Source: Epilithonimonas lactis (GTDB taxonomy: Bacteria > Bacteroidota > Bacteroidia > Flavobacteriales > Weeksellaceae). Taken from it: DNA of 64,000 bases. Both the position numbers and the translations under genes were made by a program. Of this stretch, positions 48,553 to 56,996 are shown one piece after another. Numbering within the stretch: the stretch's first letter is position 1; every line of letters begins with the position of its first letter. The stretch spans positions 310,001 through 374,000 of the forward strand of contig NZ_FOFI01000004.1 in the NCBI RefSeq assembly GCF_900110605.1, written 5' to 3'. The notes below the pieces were generated by a model. It was not told where the DNA came from, ran no database searches, and saw only the letters and a list, made by a program, of their open reading frames with translations.

Positions 48553-49743
48553 TTAGAATTTTTCTACACAATCTTTAATTCTTTTCATCGCCTCTCTTAG
48601 GTCTTCCTCCGAAGCTGCATAAGAAAAACGGATACATTCTGGACTGCCGAAACTTACACCGCCAACACAACCAACGTGTGCATTTTCCAAAAGGAACATA
48701 GCGAAGTCGTCAGCATCTTTGATCTCGGTTCCATTCAGATTTTTTCCGATGAAATAGGAGATGTCTGGGAAGAAGTAGAAAGCACTTTTCGGCAGGTTGC
48801 ATTTGAAACCTTTGATATCTTTCATCAATTCAAAAACAAGGTCACGTCTTTTGTGAAATTCCGTGATCATGTATTGCAATTCTGATGGGTCCATTTGCAT
48901 CGCAGTGATAGACGCTCTTTGTGCAACGGTATTGGCTCCACTGGTCATTTGACCCTGAACTTTGTCACAAGCACTTGCCAGCCATTCCGGACAGGCAGAA
49001 TAACCGATTCTCCAGCCTGTCATTGCAAAAGCCTTGCTCATCCCGTTGATCACAGCGGTTTGCTCATAAACTTGTGGAAAACTAGCGATAGAAACATGTT
49101 CACCTTCATAATTGATGAACTCGTAGATCTCATCTGAAATGATGGTCACATGCGGATATTTGGCAACAACATTCGCGATAGCTTCCAATTCTTCTCTCGT
49201 ATAATAACTTCCGGAAGGATTACAAGGCGAACTGTAAAGCAATACTTTGGTTTTCGGTGTAATGGCTTTTTCCAATTGCTCAGCCGTAAACTTAAATTCT
49301 GTATCGATGGAAGTCTCGATGAAAACGGAAGTTCCGCCAACCAATTTTACCATCTCATCATAACTAACCCAATATGGCGCAGGTAGGATCACTTCATCGC
49401 CATCATTCACGATCGCCGAGAGAACATTGATGATTGACTGTTTTGCGCCATTGGCAACGCAGATCTGGTTTGGTTTGTAGTCCAATCCATTGTCTCTTTT
49501 TAGTTTTGCGGCTATGGCTTGTCTTAATTCCAAAAATCCCGGAACAGGAGAGTAGTGGCTGTAGTTCTCATTGATCGCATCAAAAGCAGCTTGTTTGATC
49601 TTCTGGGGAACATCGAAGTCTGGTTCTCCCAAAGTCAAGCTGATCACATCTATTCCTGCGGCCTTCATATCGCGCGCCTTGTTGCTCATCACGAAAGTCT
49701 GAGAATAACTCAGTCTGTTCAATCTGTCCGAAATTTTACTCAT
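48553..49743 (-). CDS. pyridoxal-phosphate aspartate aminotransferase (class I)
   Basis: A 396-aa aminotransferase of the prokaryotic (subgroup Ib) aspartate aminotransferase type, which exchanges amino groups between aspartate and glutamate via PLP. It shows ISLTLGEPDFDVPQKIKQAA (about 35-54), the NGAKQSI cofactor-phosphate segment, YSSPCNPSGSYYTREEL (about 168-184), ISDEIYEFINYEG, the Schiff-base lysine in GMSKAFAMTGWRIGYSA (about 233-249) and the substrate Arg in ECIRFSYA near 374. Neighbours give no pathway hint. The terminator at 48505 lies just past its stop. Confidence 0.93.
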   Translation of the reverse strand: MSKISDRLNRLSYSQTFVMSNKARDMKAAGIDVISLTLGEPDFDVPQKIKQAAFDAINENYSHYSPVPGFLELRQAIAAKLKRDNGLDYKPNQICVANGAKQSIINVLSAIVNDGDEVILPAPYWVSYDEMVKLVGGTSVFIETSIDTEFKFTAEQLEKAITPKTKVLLYSSPCNPSGSYYTREELEAIANVVAKYPHVTIISDEIYEFINYEGEHVSIASFPQVYEQTAVINGMSKAFAMTGWRIGYSACPEWLASACDKVQGQMTSGANTVAQRASITAMQMDPSELQYMITEFHKRRDLVFELMKDIKGFKCNLPKSAFYFFPDISYFIGKNLNGTEIKDADDFAMFLLENAHVGCVGGVSFGSPECIRFSYAASEEDLREAMKRIKDCVEKF

Positions 49744-49916
49744 GAAACTATTGTATAATTAGATTTAATGACAAATATAATTTTTTAATCTAAAACGCAT
49801 GGATTGTTTCCCAGATTATTTAGGAATATTTTGCATCAAAACGGTTTTTACAGGTCGAATCGCTATAATTAAAAAAAATAAGTATTTCTACCCAATTATA
49901 TATCTTAATAATTGGT

Positions 49917-49924
49917 TATTTTTG
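49917..49924 (+). promoter_or_regulatory. -7 promoter box TATTTTTG
   Basis: Perfect TAnnTTTG match 70 bases before the LuxR-type regulator ATG, implying a leader of about 65 bases. The rest of the 250-base gap (49744-49994) shows no gene. Confidence 0.55.
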
Positions 49925-49994
49925 CGAATGGAATTTTTAATATAATATTATTTTAAGAAATTAATAGATATTGAAGAAACTTTCATAAGCAATA

Positions 49995-51242
49995 ATGAAT
50001 AAGATTTTTACCCATTACTTGACGATATTACTTTTGATACTTGTCAGCTCTCTACACGCTAAAGACATCAACATGGATTCTTTGGAAAATGAGATCACCG
50101 CATACAATAGGGAAGGAAAACACCTGATCTCCCAGAAGAAACTGTCAGAACTTCTACTTTCAAATGAACTTAACGAAAATCAAGAGGCCAATGTGCTCTT
50201 CCTGATGGCCACGACGTATCGCAGTGTGAATGACTATCTCATGTGCATCGATTACCTCGAAAGGTCCAAGAAGATTGCTAAAAAATCATCTAAAGAAAGT
50301 CTGCTGACCATGCGGATCGAGTGCGAATTTGCATTCGTTTACTTCGACACCAAAGACTTCGAGAGTTGCCGCGAGGTGATGAAGCGCATTGCAGAGAAGA
50401 ACTATCTGGATGTTTTACCGGAAAACAAAGCTTATTTGCTAATGCAAGAAGGCTACATTTTGCTACAGGAAAACCAATACAACGAGGCTGAAAAAAGATA
50501 CACCGAGTCCTTTGCCATCATTCAAAAAGTAGATCAATGCAATCTGCCCGTGGTCTATTGCAAACTGATGGACCTGTATAGTCATAAAAAAGACATCCAA
50601 GCTGTGGAAAAGATGTACCATGAAGGTTGGAAGATCTCGCATAAATGTGGCATCCTGAAGTACAAAGTTTTTTTGGCCGCAGAGATGGAGCGCATCTACA
50701 AAGAGCATGAGCTTTTTAATGATGCTTATCTTCTGGGAATAAAGCTGGATTCGCTGAGAAAATTGGAAGACCAAGGCAACGTAATCTCCGAAATGCATAT
50801 CATCGACAAAGCTTACGTTGAAAAAGACCAAGAAGAGGAACACCAAGATGTTTTCCGGGAAAAGATTGGCGCAACTATTGTAGCGATGGTTTTGATAGCA
50901 TTCATCATCTATTCTTTTTTGAGAAGTAAACGTTTGAAAAACGATAAAGTGAGAATGAAAGTTGAAATAAAAGAGATGAAAGAGCATTTAGACTCTTATT
51001 CGCAAAATTCTCATTTCAACGGAAAAATTGTAAATAATGAATTATCGTTTTTTAATTCTGAAAAACTAACCGAGCGTCAAATCGAACTTCTCAAGTTGAT
51101 GGCCCAAGGATTTTCTAACAAAGAAATAGCAGATGAGCTCTTCATTACAGAAAGCACAGTCAAATATCATATCAAGAATATTTATAGCATTTTGGACATC
51201 AAGGATAGGAAGGACTTATTTAAGAAAATAAGCGAAAACTAA
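49995..51242 (+). CDS. TPR-membrane-LuxR transcriptional regulator
   Basis: A 415-aa regulator. A signal-like start (about 1-22) is followed by TPR-like helices outside the membrane (about 40-270, for example QEANVLFLMATTYRSVNDYLMCIDYLERSKK). One membrane segment (about 295-312, TIVAMVLIAFIIYSFL) leads to a cytoplasmic coil and a LuxR helix-turn-helix (about 352-412, LTERQIELLKLMAQGFSNKEIADELFI and STVKYHIKNIYSILDI). This architecture is common in Flavobacteriia as a one-protein envelope sensor. It is followed by twin dyads and a 1276-aa surface protein gene, a likely target. Confidence 0.88.
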   Translation: MNKIFTHYLTILLLILVSSLHAKDINMDSLENEITAYNREGKHLISQKKLSELLLSNELNENQEANVLFLMATTYRSVNDYLMCIDYLERSKKIAKKSSKESLLTMRIECEFAFVYFDTKDFESCREVMKRIAEKNYLDVLPENKAYLLMQEGYILLQENQYNEAEKRYTESFAIIQKVDQCNLPVVYCKLMDLYSHKKDIQAVEKMYHEGWKISHKCGILKYKVFLAAEMERIYKEHELFNDAYLLGIKLDSLRKLEDQGNVISEMHIIDKAYVEKDQEEEHQDVFREKIGATIVAMVLIAFIIYSFLRSKRLKNDKVRMKVEIKEMKEHLDSYSQNSHFNGKIVNNELSFFNSEKLTERQIELLKLMAQGFSNKEIADELFITESTVKYHIKNIYSILDIKDRKDLFKKISEN

Positions 51243-51275
51243 ACCTTACAAACCTACAACATCCCATGAACAGAG

Positions 51276-51331
51276 ACTATCCCGAGGGATAGTTTTTTCG
51301 TTTTCCACCAAAGACTATCCTCAGGGGTAGT
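51276..51331. promoter_or_regulatory. twin dyads: operator pair or tandem terminator
   Basis: Perfect palindrome ACTATCCCGAGGGATAGT at 51276-51293, followed by T6, and an imperfect copy ACTATCCTCAGGGGTAGT at 51314-51331, followed by a C and T5, with 38 bases between centres. Both share the outer ACTATCC/GG-TAGT. The T runs fit termination after the regulator; the near-identical sequence also fits a DNA-binding site. Confidence 0.6.
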
Positions 51332-51496
51332 CTCTTTTTGTAATATTTGTAATAATATTGCCAACTCATTATTCAGAATACAATTGGACTTTTTGAAGAT
51401 TCGAACACTCAAAACGTCTTTTTTCATATAAATCTTAATTTTTTAACAAACAGATTTTCTTATCAAATGTCAAGATAAGATAATTAAACAACTGTT

Positions 51497-51504
51497 TAAA
51501 TTTG
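51497..51504 (+). promoter_or_regulatory. -7 promoter box TAAATTTG of the surface protein gene
   Basis: Perfect TAnnTTTG match 25 bases before the ATG at 51530. The rest of the gap from 51332 holds nothing else I recognise. Confidence 0.6.
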
Positions 51505-51529
51505 CAATGTTGATTTTTAAAAACAACAA

Positions 51530-54500
51530 ATGATGAAAAAAAATTTCTATGTTTTATTTGCAATTCTAATTGCAAATCTTTTTTCTGCGCAGACAGAATT
51601 GGTAAGATGGAACCAAAATAATTTAACTCCATCGGCACCTACTTCCGCCAACATGACTGCGGGCAGTAACTTTTCCGGATACGGTGTTGCATCGCTGAAC
51701 TGGGGTGTGAGTTTCTTCGAGATCTCAAATATTCCACTTTCTGCAACCATCGAAACCAACAATTATATTCAGTTTACGGTTGCGCCAAAAACGGGTTATC
51801 AAATCAATCTTTCGAGTTTTAATTTGACATACCGAGCAAACCATCCAAATCAACAAGTAGAAGTACGATACAGTAGCAATGCTGACTTTAGCAATCCACA
51901 AACACTTACCAAATTCGTGGCTTCTAATGCTGGTTGGAAACCTTTGACTCTCAGTAATTTTGTGAATCCAATTATCAGTTCTGGAAAAACAATGTATATC
52001 AGATTGTACATCTACGACGGGAATAACAATTCTTTCCATATCTCCAATGACAATATGGGCGCTGCGCCTCACATCATCGGAACCGTCACAGCGGACGTCC
52101 CAATGCCTCCAACAGCAAAAAATGATGCTTTTACCGCAATCAAAAATAACTATAGTGATCTTGATATTTTGCTGAATGATGTTTCGACTACAAGTTTTAG
52201 CAATATCAACATTACACAATCTCCAGCGCATGGGACTATTACCAAAAATGGGACCACAAATGTTACTTACAAACCAGCGATAGGATATTTGGGTACAGAT
52301 AGTTTTAAGTACAGGGTGAGCAACACCAATGGAGAATCCAATGAAGCTATTGTCTCTCTGACAGTTGTAGATAATGTGCCTTCACCATTGGTTAGATGGA
52401 ACAAAATAGAGGCTGATCCAAATCCTTACAATAGCAAAGCCATATCAGACAAGCTGACATCCACTTTGAATCTTACTTCAGGAGATTACTGGGAAAATAA
52501 TATCAATCAAAAAATGTTTCGAATTGGTGGCTGGCCAACGTCTTTGACCATTGATAAAAGTAAGTATCTTCAATTTTCCATCAAGCCGGAGAATGGCTAC
52601 AAATTGACTCTATCCGATTTTAATATCGTCATGAGAATGCAGGGAAATTCTTCAAAAATCAGAGCTGAATATTCCCTTGACAAAGAATTTACTGACGCGA
52701 AGGAAGTATTATCAGAAACATTACTTGGTACAGTTTGGACCACTTTTTCAATCGCCAATTTCCCAAAACCTATCGCTACGGAAGGCCAGGTCATTTATCT
52801 AAGGTTCTATGCTTATTCTACAAATGATGAGCTTCAGATCAAATTCCATCCTAACAATTCGGTAGGGCCAACTTTCAATGGGATTTTGGAGTACAATTCA
52901 TCTACACCAATAGCTTATGATGATTCTGCGAGCACAACTGCAAACGACGATGTCAATGTATCTGTCCTGATCAATGATGATTATAGCAACACTATCGATC
53001 AATTAAAAATAAATTCGCAACCTTCTCATGGTGTTGCCACACTCAACTCGAACAACACCATCAATTACTTGCCTGCAAAGGATTTCATCGGAACAGATAC
53101 TTTCACGTACAAGATCACAAATGCTAAAGGTGAATCTAATCTTGCAACTGTCCAGATTAACATTGTCGCTAATCAATCATCAACACTAATTCGTTGGGAC
53201 AAAGATGACTTTTCTGCAACGCCAACCAATAGCTCTGTAGCATCTACCAAGATCAATGCAGTTGGTATTTCATTTAGTAAAGCTACTTGGTCAACACCTG
53301 TTTTTATCGCATCCGGTTTGGAAAGTAGTGCTAACATAAATACATCAAAATATCTTCAGTTCGAACTTGATAATATCAGTTCTTCTAAAGTATTGGAACC
53401 GAAGGTATTCAGTTTCAAAGGAAGTGGTGCGATCGATTATGAGATCAGATATTCCAAAACTGCTGATTTTTCGAGTGGGGTGAGTGTTCTATCTTCTGGA
53501 AAATTCAATGAAGCGGAAACAACCTATGATTTCAACTTTCAACCAAACCTTCAATTGTCTGCCAACGAAAAATTGTTTGTAAGAATATATTGGTATAAAA
53601 CTAATAGCAATTTTGTTTTCCAGTATTACACTGGTGCATCTGGAATCGAGATCCGTGGTGTGTCCTACAACAAGGTCTATGCATCTGCTGATACGATCTG
53701 GCAAAATACAGTACCTCCAAGTTGGAGCAATGGAGCGCCTTCTGCAACCAGAAACGCAATCATCAATACAAGTTACGATACAGCAATAGATGGTAATTTA
53801 ATAACGAATGATCTGACGATAAATTCTGGCGCTAGTCTGAAGATCGCTGCGAAGAACTCTGTAACGGTGAACGGTAAGATCATCAACAAAGCAAATGCAA
53901 CAGCCTTCACCATAGAAGACAACGGAAATCTTCTGCAAAACAACGAAGCTCAGAATACTGGCGATATTACAGTGAAAAAAACAGCCCTGATACCACAAAT
54001 GGGTTATAATTATTGGTCGTCACCAGTAAGTGGACAGAATCTATATCAATTTTCTGATGGTTACAATCAGGCTACAACAACAGGAACAGGAACACCTTGG
54101 AACAGATTTTTTGTTTATAATGAGTCAAATGATTATTTTGTAAACAGCATTGCTAACGAGATCACATTGAATTCCACTTCCGTATTCCAACCAGCAAGAG
54201 GTTATGCGATCCGTGGCAAGAATAGTTTTCCGACAACAATTACAACAGAGTCGACACCTTCGAAATTTGAATTTGCTGGAGTGCCACAGAACGGTGAATA
54301 CTCGCACACATTGAAATATACAAATTCTGGACGTGGTTACAATATGGTTGGAAATCCTTATCCATCAAATCTTGACCTTGATGAGCTTTTCAACCAAAAT
54401 AGTTCAAAGATATTTGGAATAGCGTACTGTTGGACCAATAATGATGGTCAGCCTCAAACCCAGCAAGGTAACAACTACACAGGTAACAACTATGCGATCT

Positions 54501-55360
54501 ACAATGGTGTAGGCGGAACATCTGCTACTTATTTTGGGTACAATGGCAAAAAGCCAAATGGATATGCATCCGTTGGACAGGCATTCATCGTGAAAACAAA
54601 AGCCGCAGGAAAAGACCAACCGCTGACCTTTAAAAATAATATGAGAACTGCCAGCACTGCCAATTTCTTCAACAAAGGTGTTGATAATAAGGCTAGTCAG
54701 AAAAACAGATTTTGGTTAGAATTCAAATCTCCTGAGGATATAAACAATGAAATATTGATCGGCTACGTTGCCAACGCTACCAACAATTATGACAATGGTC
54801 TGGATACAGAACTGATGTCTATAGGAAGTGATTCGTTCTGGAGTATTTTGGACGCTCGAAAACTGGGAATCCAAGGAAGACAAGAAAACTTCACGCCAGA
54901 TGATGCTGTGAAAGTGGGAATGAAAGCTTCTATCGCTGGTAATTATACGATTTCTCTTACGGATAAGGATGGAATTTTCTCTAGCGAACAAACCATATAT
55001 TTGAGAGATAGATATCTAAATAAAGTGATCAATCTAAGTTCTGGACCTTACGTTTTCGCAAGCAACGCAGGACAATATGAGGACCGATTTGAGGTGATCT
55101 ACAGATCATTGGAGACATTGGGTACAGATAACTCGATTAAGAAAGGAATTCAGATCTATAAGGACAACCAGAACTTCATAGTAAGATCAGATGAAAACTT
55201 GGACAATGTAAGTGTTTACGATTCTGTTGGACGATTGATTTTCAGTACAAAAAAAACAAAAAAAGAGGTATTGATAGACAAAACGAAGCTGTCAGAAGGC
55301 ATGTACATCATAAAAGCGAATTCTAGAAACACAACGATGACCAAGAAAGTTTTAAGGTAG
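51530..55360 (+). CDS. large T9SS-secreted modular surface protein
   Basis: A 1276-aa exported protein with signal peptide 1-20 (LFSAQ). Three modules begin with an RW motif: LVRWNQ (Trp27), LVRWNK (Trp290) and LIRWDK (Trp556), each about 170 residues of beta-rich sequence with a YLQFS/YIQFT strand. Modules 1 and 2 are each followed by a cadherin-like/bacterial Ig repeat (LDILLNDV and GTDSFKYRVSNTNGESN; then a matching SVLINDDYSN copy). After module 3 comes a repeated-beta region with NMVGNPYPSNLDLDELF. The C-terminal 75 residues (YKDNQNFIVRSDENL, VYDSVGRLIFS, LSEGMYIIKA, MTKKVLR) form a type A T9SS sorting domain, so the protein is cleaved and attached at the cell surface or released. Adhesion is a guess. 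Confidence 0.9.
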   Translation: MMKKNFYVLFAILIANLFSAQTELVRWNQNNLTPSAPTSANMTAGSNFSGYGVASLNWGVSFFEISNIPLSATIETNNYIQFTVAPKTGYQINLSSFNLTYRANHPNQQVEVRYSSNADFSNPQTLTKFVASNAGWKPLTLSNFVNPIISSGKTMYIRLYIYDGNNNSFHISNDNMGAAPHIIGTVTADVPMPPTAKNDAFTAIKNNYSDLDILLNDVSTTSFSNINITQSPAHGTITKNGTTNVTYKPAIGYLGTDSFKYRVSNTNGESNEAIVSLTVVDNVPSPLVRWNKIEADPNPYNSKAISDKLTSTLNLTSGDYWENNINQKMFRIGGWPTSLTIDKSKYLQFSIKPENGYKLTLSDFNIVMRMQGNSSKIRAEYSLDKEFTDAKEVLSETLLGTVWTTFSIANFPKPIATEGQVIYLRFYAYSTNDELQIKFHPNNSVGPTFNGILEYNSSTPIAYDDSASTTANDDVNVSVLINDDYSNTIDQLKINSQPSHGVATLNSNNTINYLPAKDFIGTDTFTYKITNAKGESNLATVQINIVANQSSTLIRWDKDDFSATPTNSSVASTKINAVGISFSKATWSTPVFIASGLESSANINTSKYLQFELDNISSSKVLEPKVFSFKGSGAIDYEIRYSKTADFSSGVSVLSSGKFNEAETTYDFNFQPNLQLSANEKLFVRIYWYKTNSNFVFQYYTGASGIEIRGVSYNKVYASADTIWQNTVPPSWSNGAPSATRNAIINTSYDTAIDGNLITNDLTINSGASLKIAAKNSVTVNGKIINKANATAFTIEDNGNLLQNNEAQNTGDITVKKTALIPQMGYNYWSSPVSGQNLYQFSDGYNQATTTGTGTPWNRFFVYNESNDYFVNSIANEITLNSTSVFQPARGYAIRGKNSFPTTITTESTPSKFEFAGVPQNGEYSHTLKYTNSGRGYNMVGNPYPSNLDLDELFNQNSSKIFGIAYCWTNNDGQPQTQQGNNYTGNNYAIYNGVGGTSATYFGYNGKKPNGYASVGQAFIVKTKAAGKDQPLTFKNNMRTASTANFFNKGVDNKASQKNRFWLEFKSPEDINNEILIGYVANATNNYDNGLDTELMSIGSDSFWSILDARKLGIQGRQENFTPDDAVKVGMKASIAGNYTISLTDKDGIFSSEQTIYLRDRYLNKVINLSSGPYVFASNAGQYEDRFEVIYRSLETLGTDNSIKKGIQIYKDNQNFIVRSDENLDNVSVYDSVGRLIFSTKKTKKEVLIDKTKLSEGMYIIKANSRNTTMTKKVLR

Positions 55361-55382
55361 GAAATTAAAACTTCGAAATTTC

Positions 55383-55412
55383 AAAACCATCAAAATTATT
55401 TTGATGGTTTTT
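55383..55412 (+). terminator. intrinsic terminator
   Basis: AAACCATCAAAA / TTTTGATGGTTT stem with a TTA loop, followed by a T run; ends the surface protein gene. Confidence 0.88.
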
Positions 55413-55446
55413 TGTTTAACTACTATTAAAATCATAATTTCGCTCT

Positions 55447-56082
55447 ATGTCATTAGAATTAGTTTTAAAATATTTCCCCGATATCACCAGCGAGCAAAAA
55501 GACCAGTTCGCCGAGCTCGAAACATTGTACAAAGATTGGAACGAGAAGATCAACGTCATCTCCAGAAAAGATACGGACAGTCTCTACGAAAAGCACATTC
55601 TCCATTCTCTCGGAATTGCAAAAGTGATGCAGTTTGCAGACAACACCAAAGTTCTCGACATCGGAACAGGAGGCGGTTTTCCGGGGGTTCCTTTGGCGAT
55701 TCTTTTCCCAAATGCGCAATTCACTTTGGTTGATAGCATCGGCAAAAAAATCACTGTTGTAAAAGGCGTTGCGGAAAGTCTCGGTTTGAAAAACGTCACT
55801 GCGCATCATATGAGAGCGGAACAACTGAAAGAGAAATTCCATTTCGTGGTGAGTCGTGCGGTTACACAAATGCCCGTTTTCCTCACTTGGCTGAGAGGTA
55901 AATTCGAGAAAGAGCAATTCAACCCAAAACACAATGGCGTCCTTTATCTCAAAGGCGGAGATCTGGGCGAAGAACTGGCAGGCATCAAATGCGAAATCTT
56001 CCAACTCAAAAATTATTTCGAAGAAGAATTCTTTGACACCAAAAAAGTCGTATATCTATCAAAAGGTAATTTCAATAATTAA
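55447..56082 (+). CDS. rsmG: 16S rRNA (guanine527-N7)-methyltransferase
   Basis: A 211-aa SAM enzyme that methylates G527 in the 530 loop of 16S rRNA. It has NEKINVISRKDTDSLYEKHILHS (about 32-54), the glycine-rich SAM loop DIGTGGGFPGVPLAILFP (about 75-92), TLVDSIGKKITVVKGV and the late VVSRAV stretch near 135. It ends VYLSKGNFNN. The length is typical. It is near, but not fused to, the lipoprotein gene 11 bases downstream, and has no GidA/MnmG partner nearby, unlike in many other bacteria. Confidence 0.94.
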   Translation: MSLELVLKYFPDITSEQKDQFAELETLYKDWNEKINVISRKDTDSLYEKHILHSLGIAKVMQFADNTKVLDIGTGGGFPGVPLAILFPNAQFTLVDSIGKKITVVKGVAESLGLKNVTAHHMRAEQLKEKFHFVVSRAVTQMPVFLTWLRGKFEKEQFNPKHNGVLYLKGGDLGEELAGIKCEIFQLKNYFEEEFFDTKKVVYLSKGNFNN

Positions 56083-56093
56083 TAAAAGAAACG

Positions 56094-56516
56094 ATGATGA
56101 AGAAAGCACTTATTTTATCAATGATTTCCCTGTCTTTTGCAAGCCTAATTTCCTGCAACGACAATGATGATTATCCACAGATTCAAGAGGTTTTCGCCAC
56201 CAAAATAGACAGCGTCAAAATCCCGATGGACACGATGACTTTGGGCGTGACGCAGGAAATCAAAGTCTATTCCACCTTCACCCGCGGTTGCGAGGGCATC
56301 TACAGCTACGATTACAACTACACCAGCGATTTCATTAGGACCGTCGCCAACTTCGCTTTCAAAACCAACGAAGCTTGCCTGGACGGCACTTACGTAGACG
56401 GAAGCCGTATCAATTTCCAACCCGTGAAAACAGGAACTTACACCTTCAAATTCTACACCGGAAAAGACACCGCCGGAACAAATACTTACTATGAGAAGAA
56501 TGTAGTTGTGGAGTAG
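56094..56516 (+). CDS. hypothetical lipoprotein
   Basis: A 140-aa protein with a lipoprotein signal (LSFASLISCND, Cys21). The mature part is beta-rich: FATKIDSVKIPMDTMTLGVTQEI, then CEGIYSYDYNYTSDF, a Cys-containing NEACLDGTYVDGS and GTYTFKFYTG, a single immunoglobulin-like sandwich by appearance, with two cysteines that could bond. I do not recognise the family. It follows rsmG by 11 bases and may share its transcript. No terminator; a family-A repeat follows. Confidence 0.65.
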   Translation: MMKKALILSMISLSFASLISCNDNDDYPQIQEVFATKIDSVKIPMDTMTLGVTQEIKVYSTFTRGCEGIYSYDYNYTSDFIRTVANFAFKTNEACLDGTYVDGSRINFQPVKTGTYTFKFYTGKDTAGTNTYYEKNVVVE

Positions 56517-56533
56517 GATTGATATAATTTTAA

Positions 56534-56647
56534 GGAGCTTAATCCCGCTTTCCGTTGCAATCTTTTTTGCAAGACGATTTCCTTATAAATATAACTTTCG
56601 GCAAACGCAAAAAAGGATTTCCACTGCAATCGGGGCTATGGGTTTTG
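56534..56647 (+). repeat. dispersed intergenic repeat, family A copy 3 (diverged)
   Basis: GGAGCTTAATCCCGCTTTCCGTTGC, then AATCTTTTTTGC, a 40-base spacer, GCAAAAAAGGATT and TCCACTGCAATCGGGGCTA. The two arms pair as a hairpin. The layout matches copies at 5626 and 21109 but the loop differs. Confidence 0.7.
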
Positions 56648-56724
56648 TCTTCCAAACAAATGCAGATACAGTAAGAAACTTTCGTTTTAAAATCATAAAT
56701 CATAAATCAAAAATCAGCAGTCAG

Positions 56725-56791
56725 TTTGTCATTCCGTAGGAATCTAAATACTTTATTTTAATATTGGTTGAGATTCCTACGGAATGACAAA
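56725..56791 (+). repeat. 21-bp perfect inverted repeat, family C
   Basis: Left arm 56725-56745 and right arm 56771-56791 are exact reverse complements (TTTGTCATTCCGTAGGAATC... core), around a 25-base AT-rich loop. With family A copy 3 and the AT-rich remainder it makes up most of the 480-base gap 56517-56996; short words such as ACTGAGTCTGTCGAAG and CGCCTTTGCGTTAAA nearby look like further decayed repeat pieces. Confidence 0.8.
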
Positions 56792-56970
56792 ATGGGTTTT
56801 TAGAATTTGAAAAATAATTATTAACAGTACATTTCATTACTGAGTCTGTCGAAGACCTTTGCGACCTAAAAATATTTTCAGTAATTAAAAAAGTATCACT
56901 GCGCCTTTGCGTTAAAATTCACTGCAGTCATCAAATATATTTTCAAAATCAACGAAAATTAATTAAATTG

Positions 56971-56996
56971 AGCCTTTACTTCAAAAGGCTTTTTTT
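56971..56996 (+). terminator. terminator-like hairpin touching a start codon
   Basis: AGCCTTT (56971-56977) pairs with AAAGGCT (56984-56990), then T6, then ATG at 56997. It looks like an intrinsic terminator or attenuator whose U tract forms the leader end of the AddB-like gene. Confidence 0.6.

Noticed and set aside
51530-55360. Toxin or Rhs-type polymorphic effector
   Set aside because: The C-terminus is a T9SS sorting domain and no variable toxin end or immunity gene follows.
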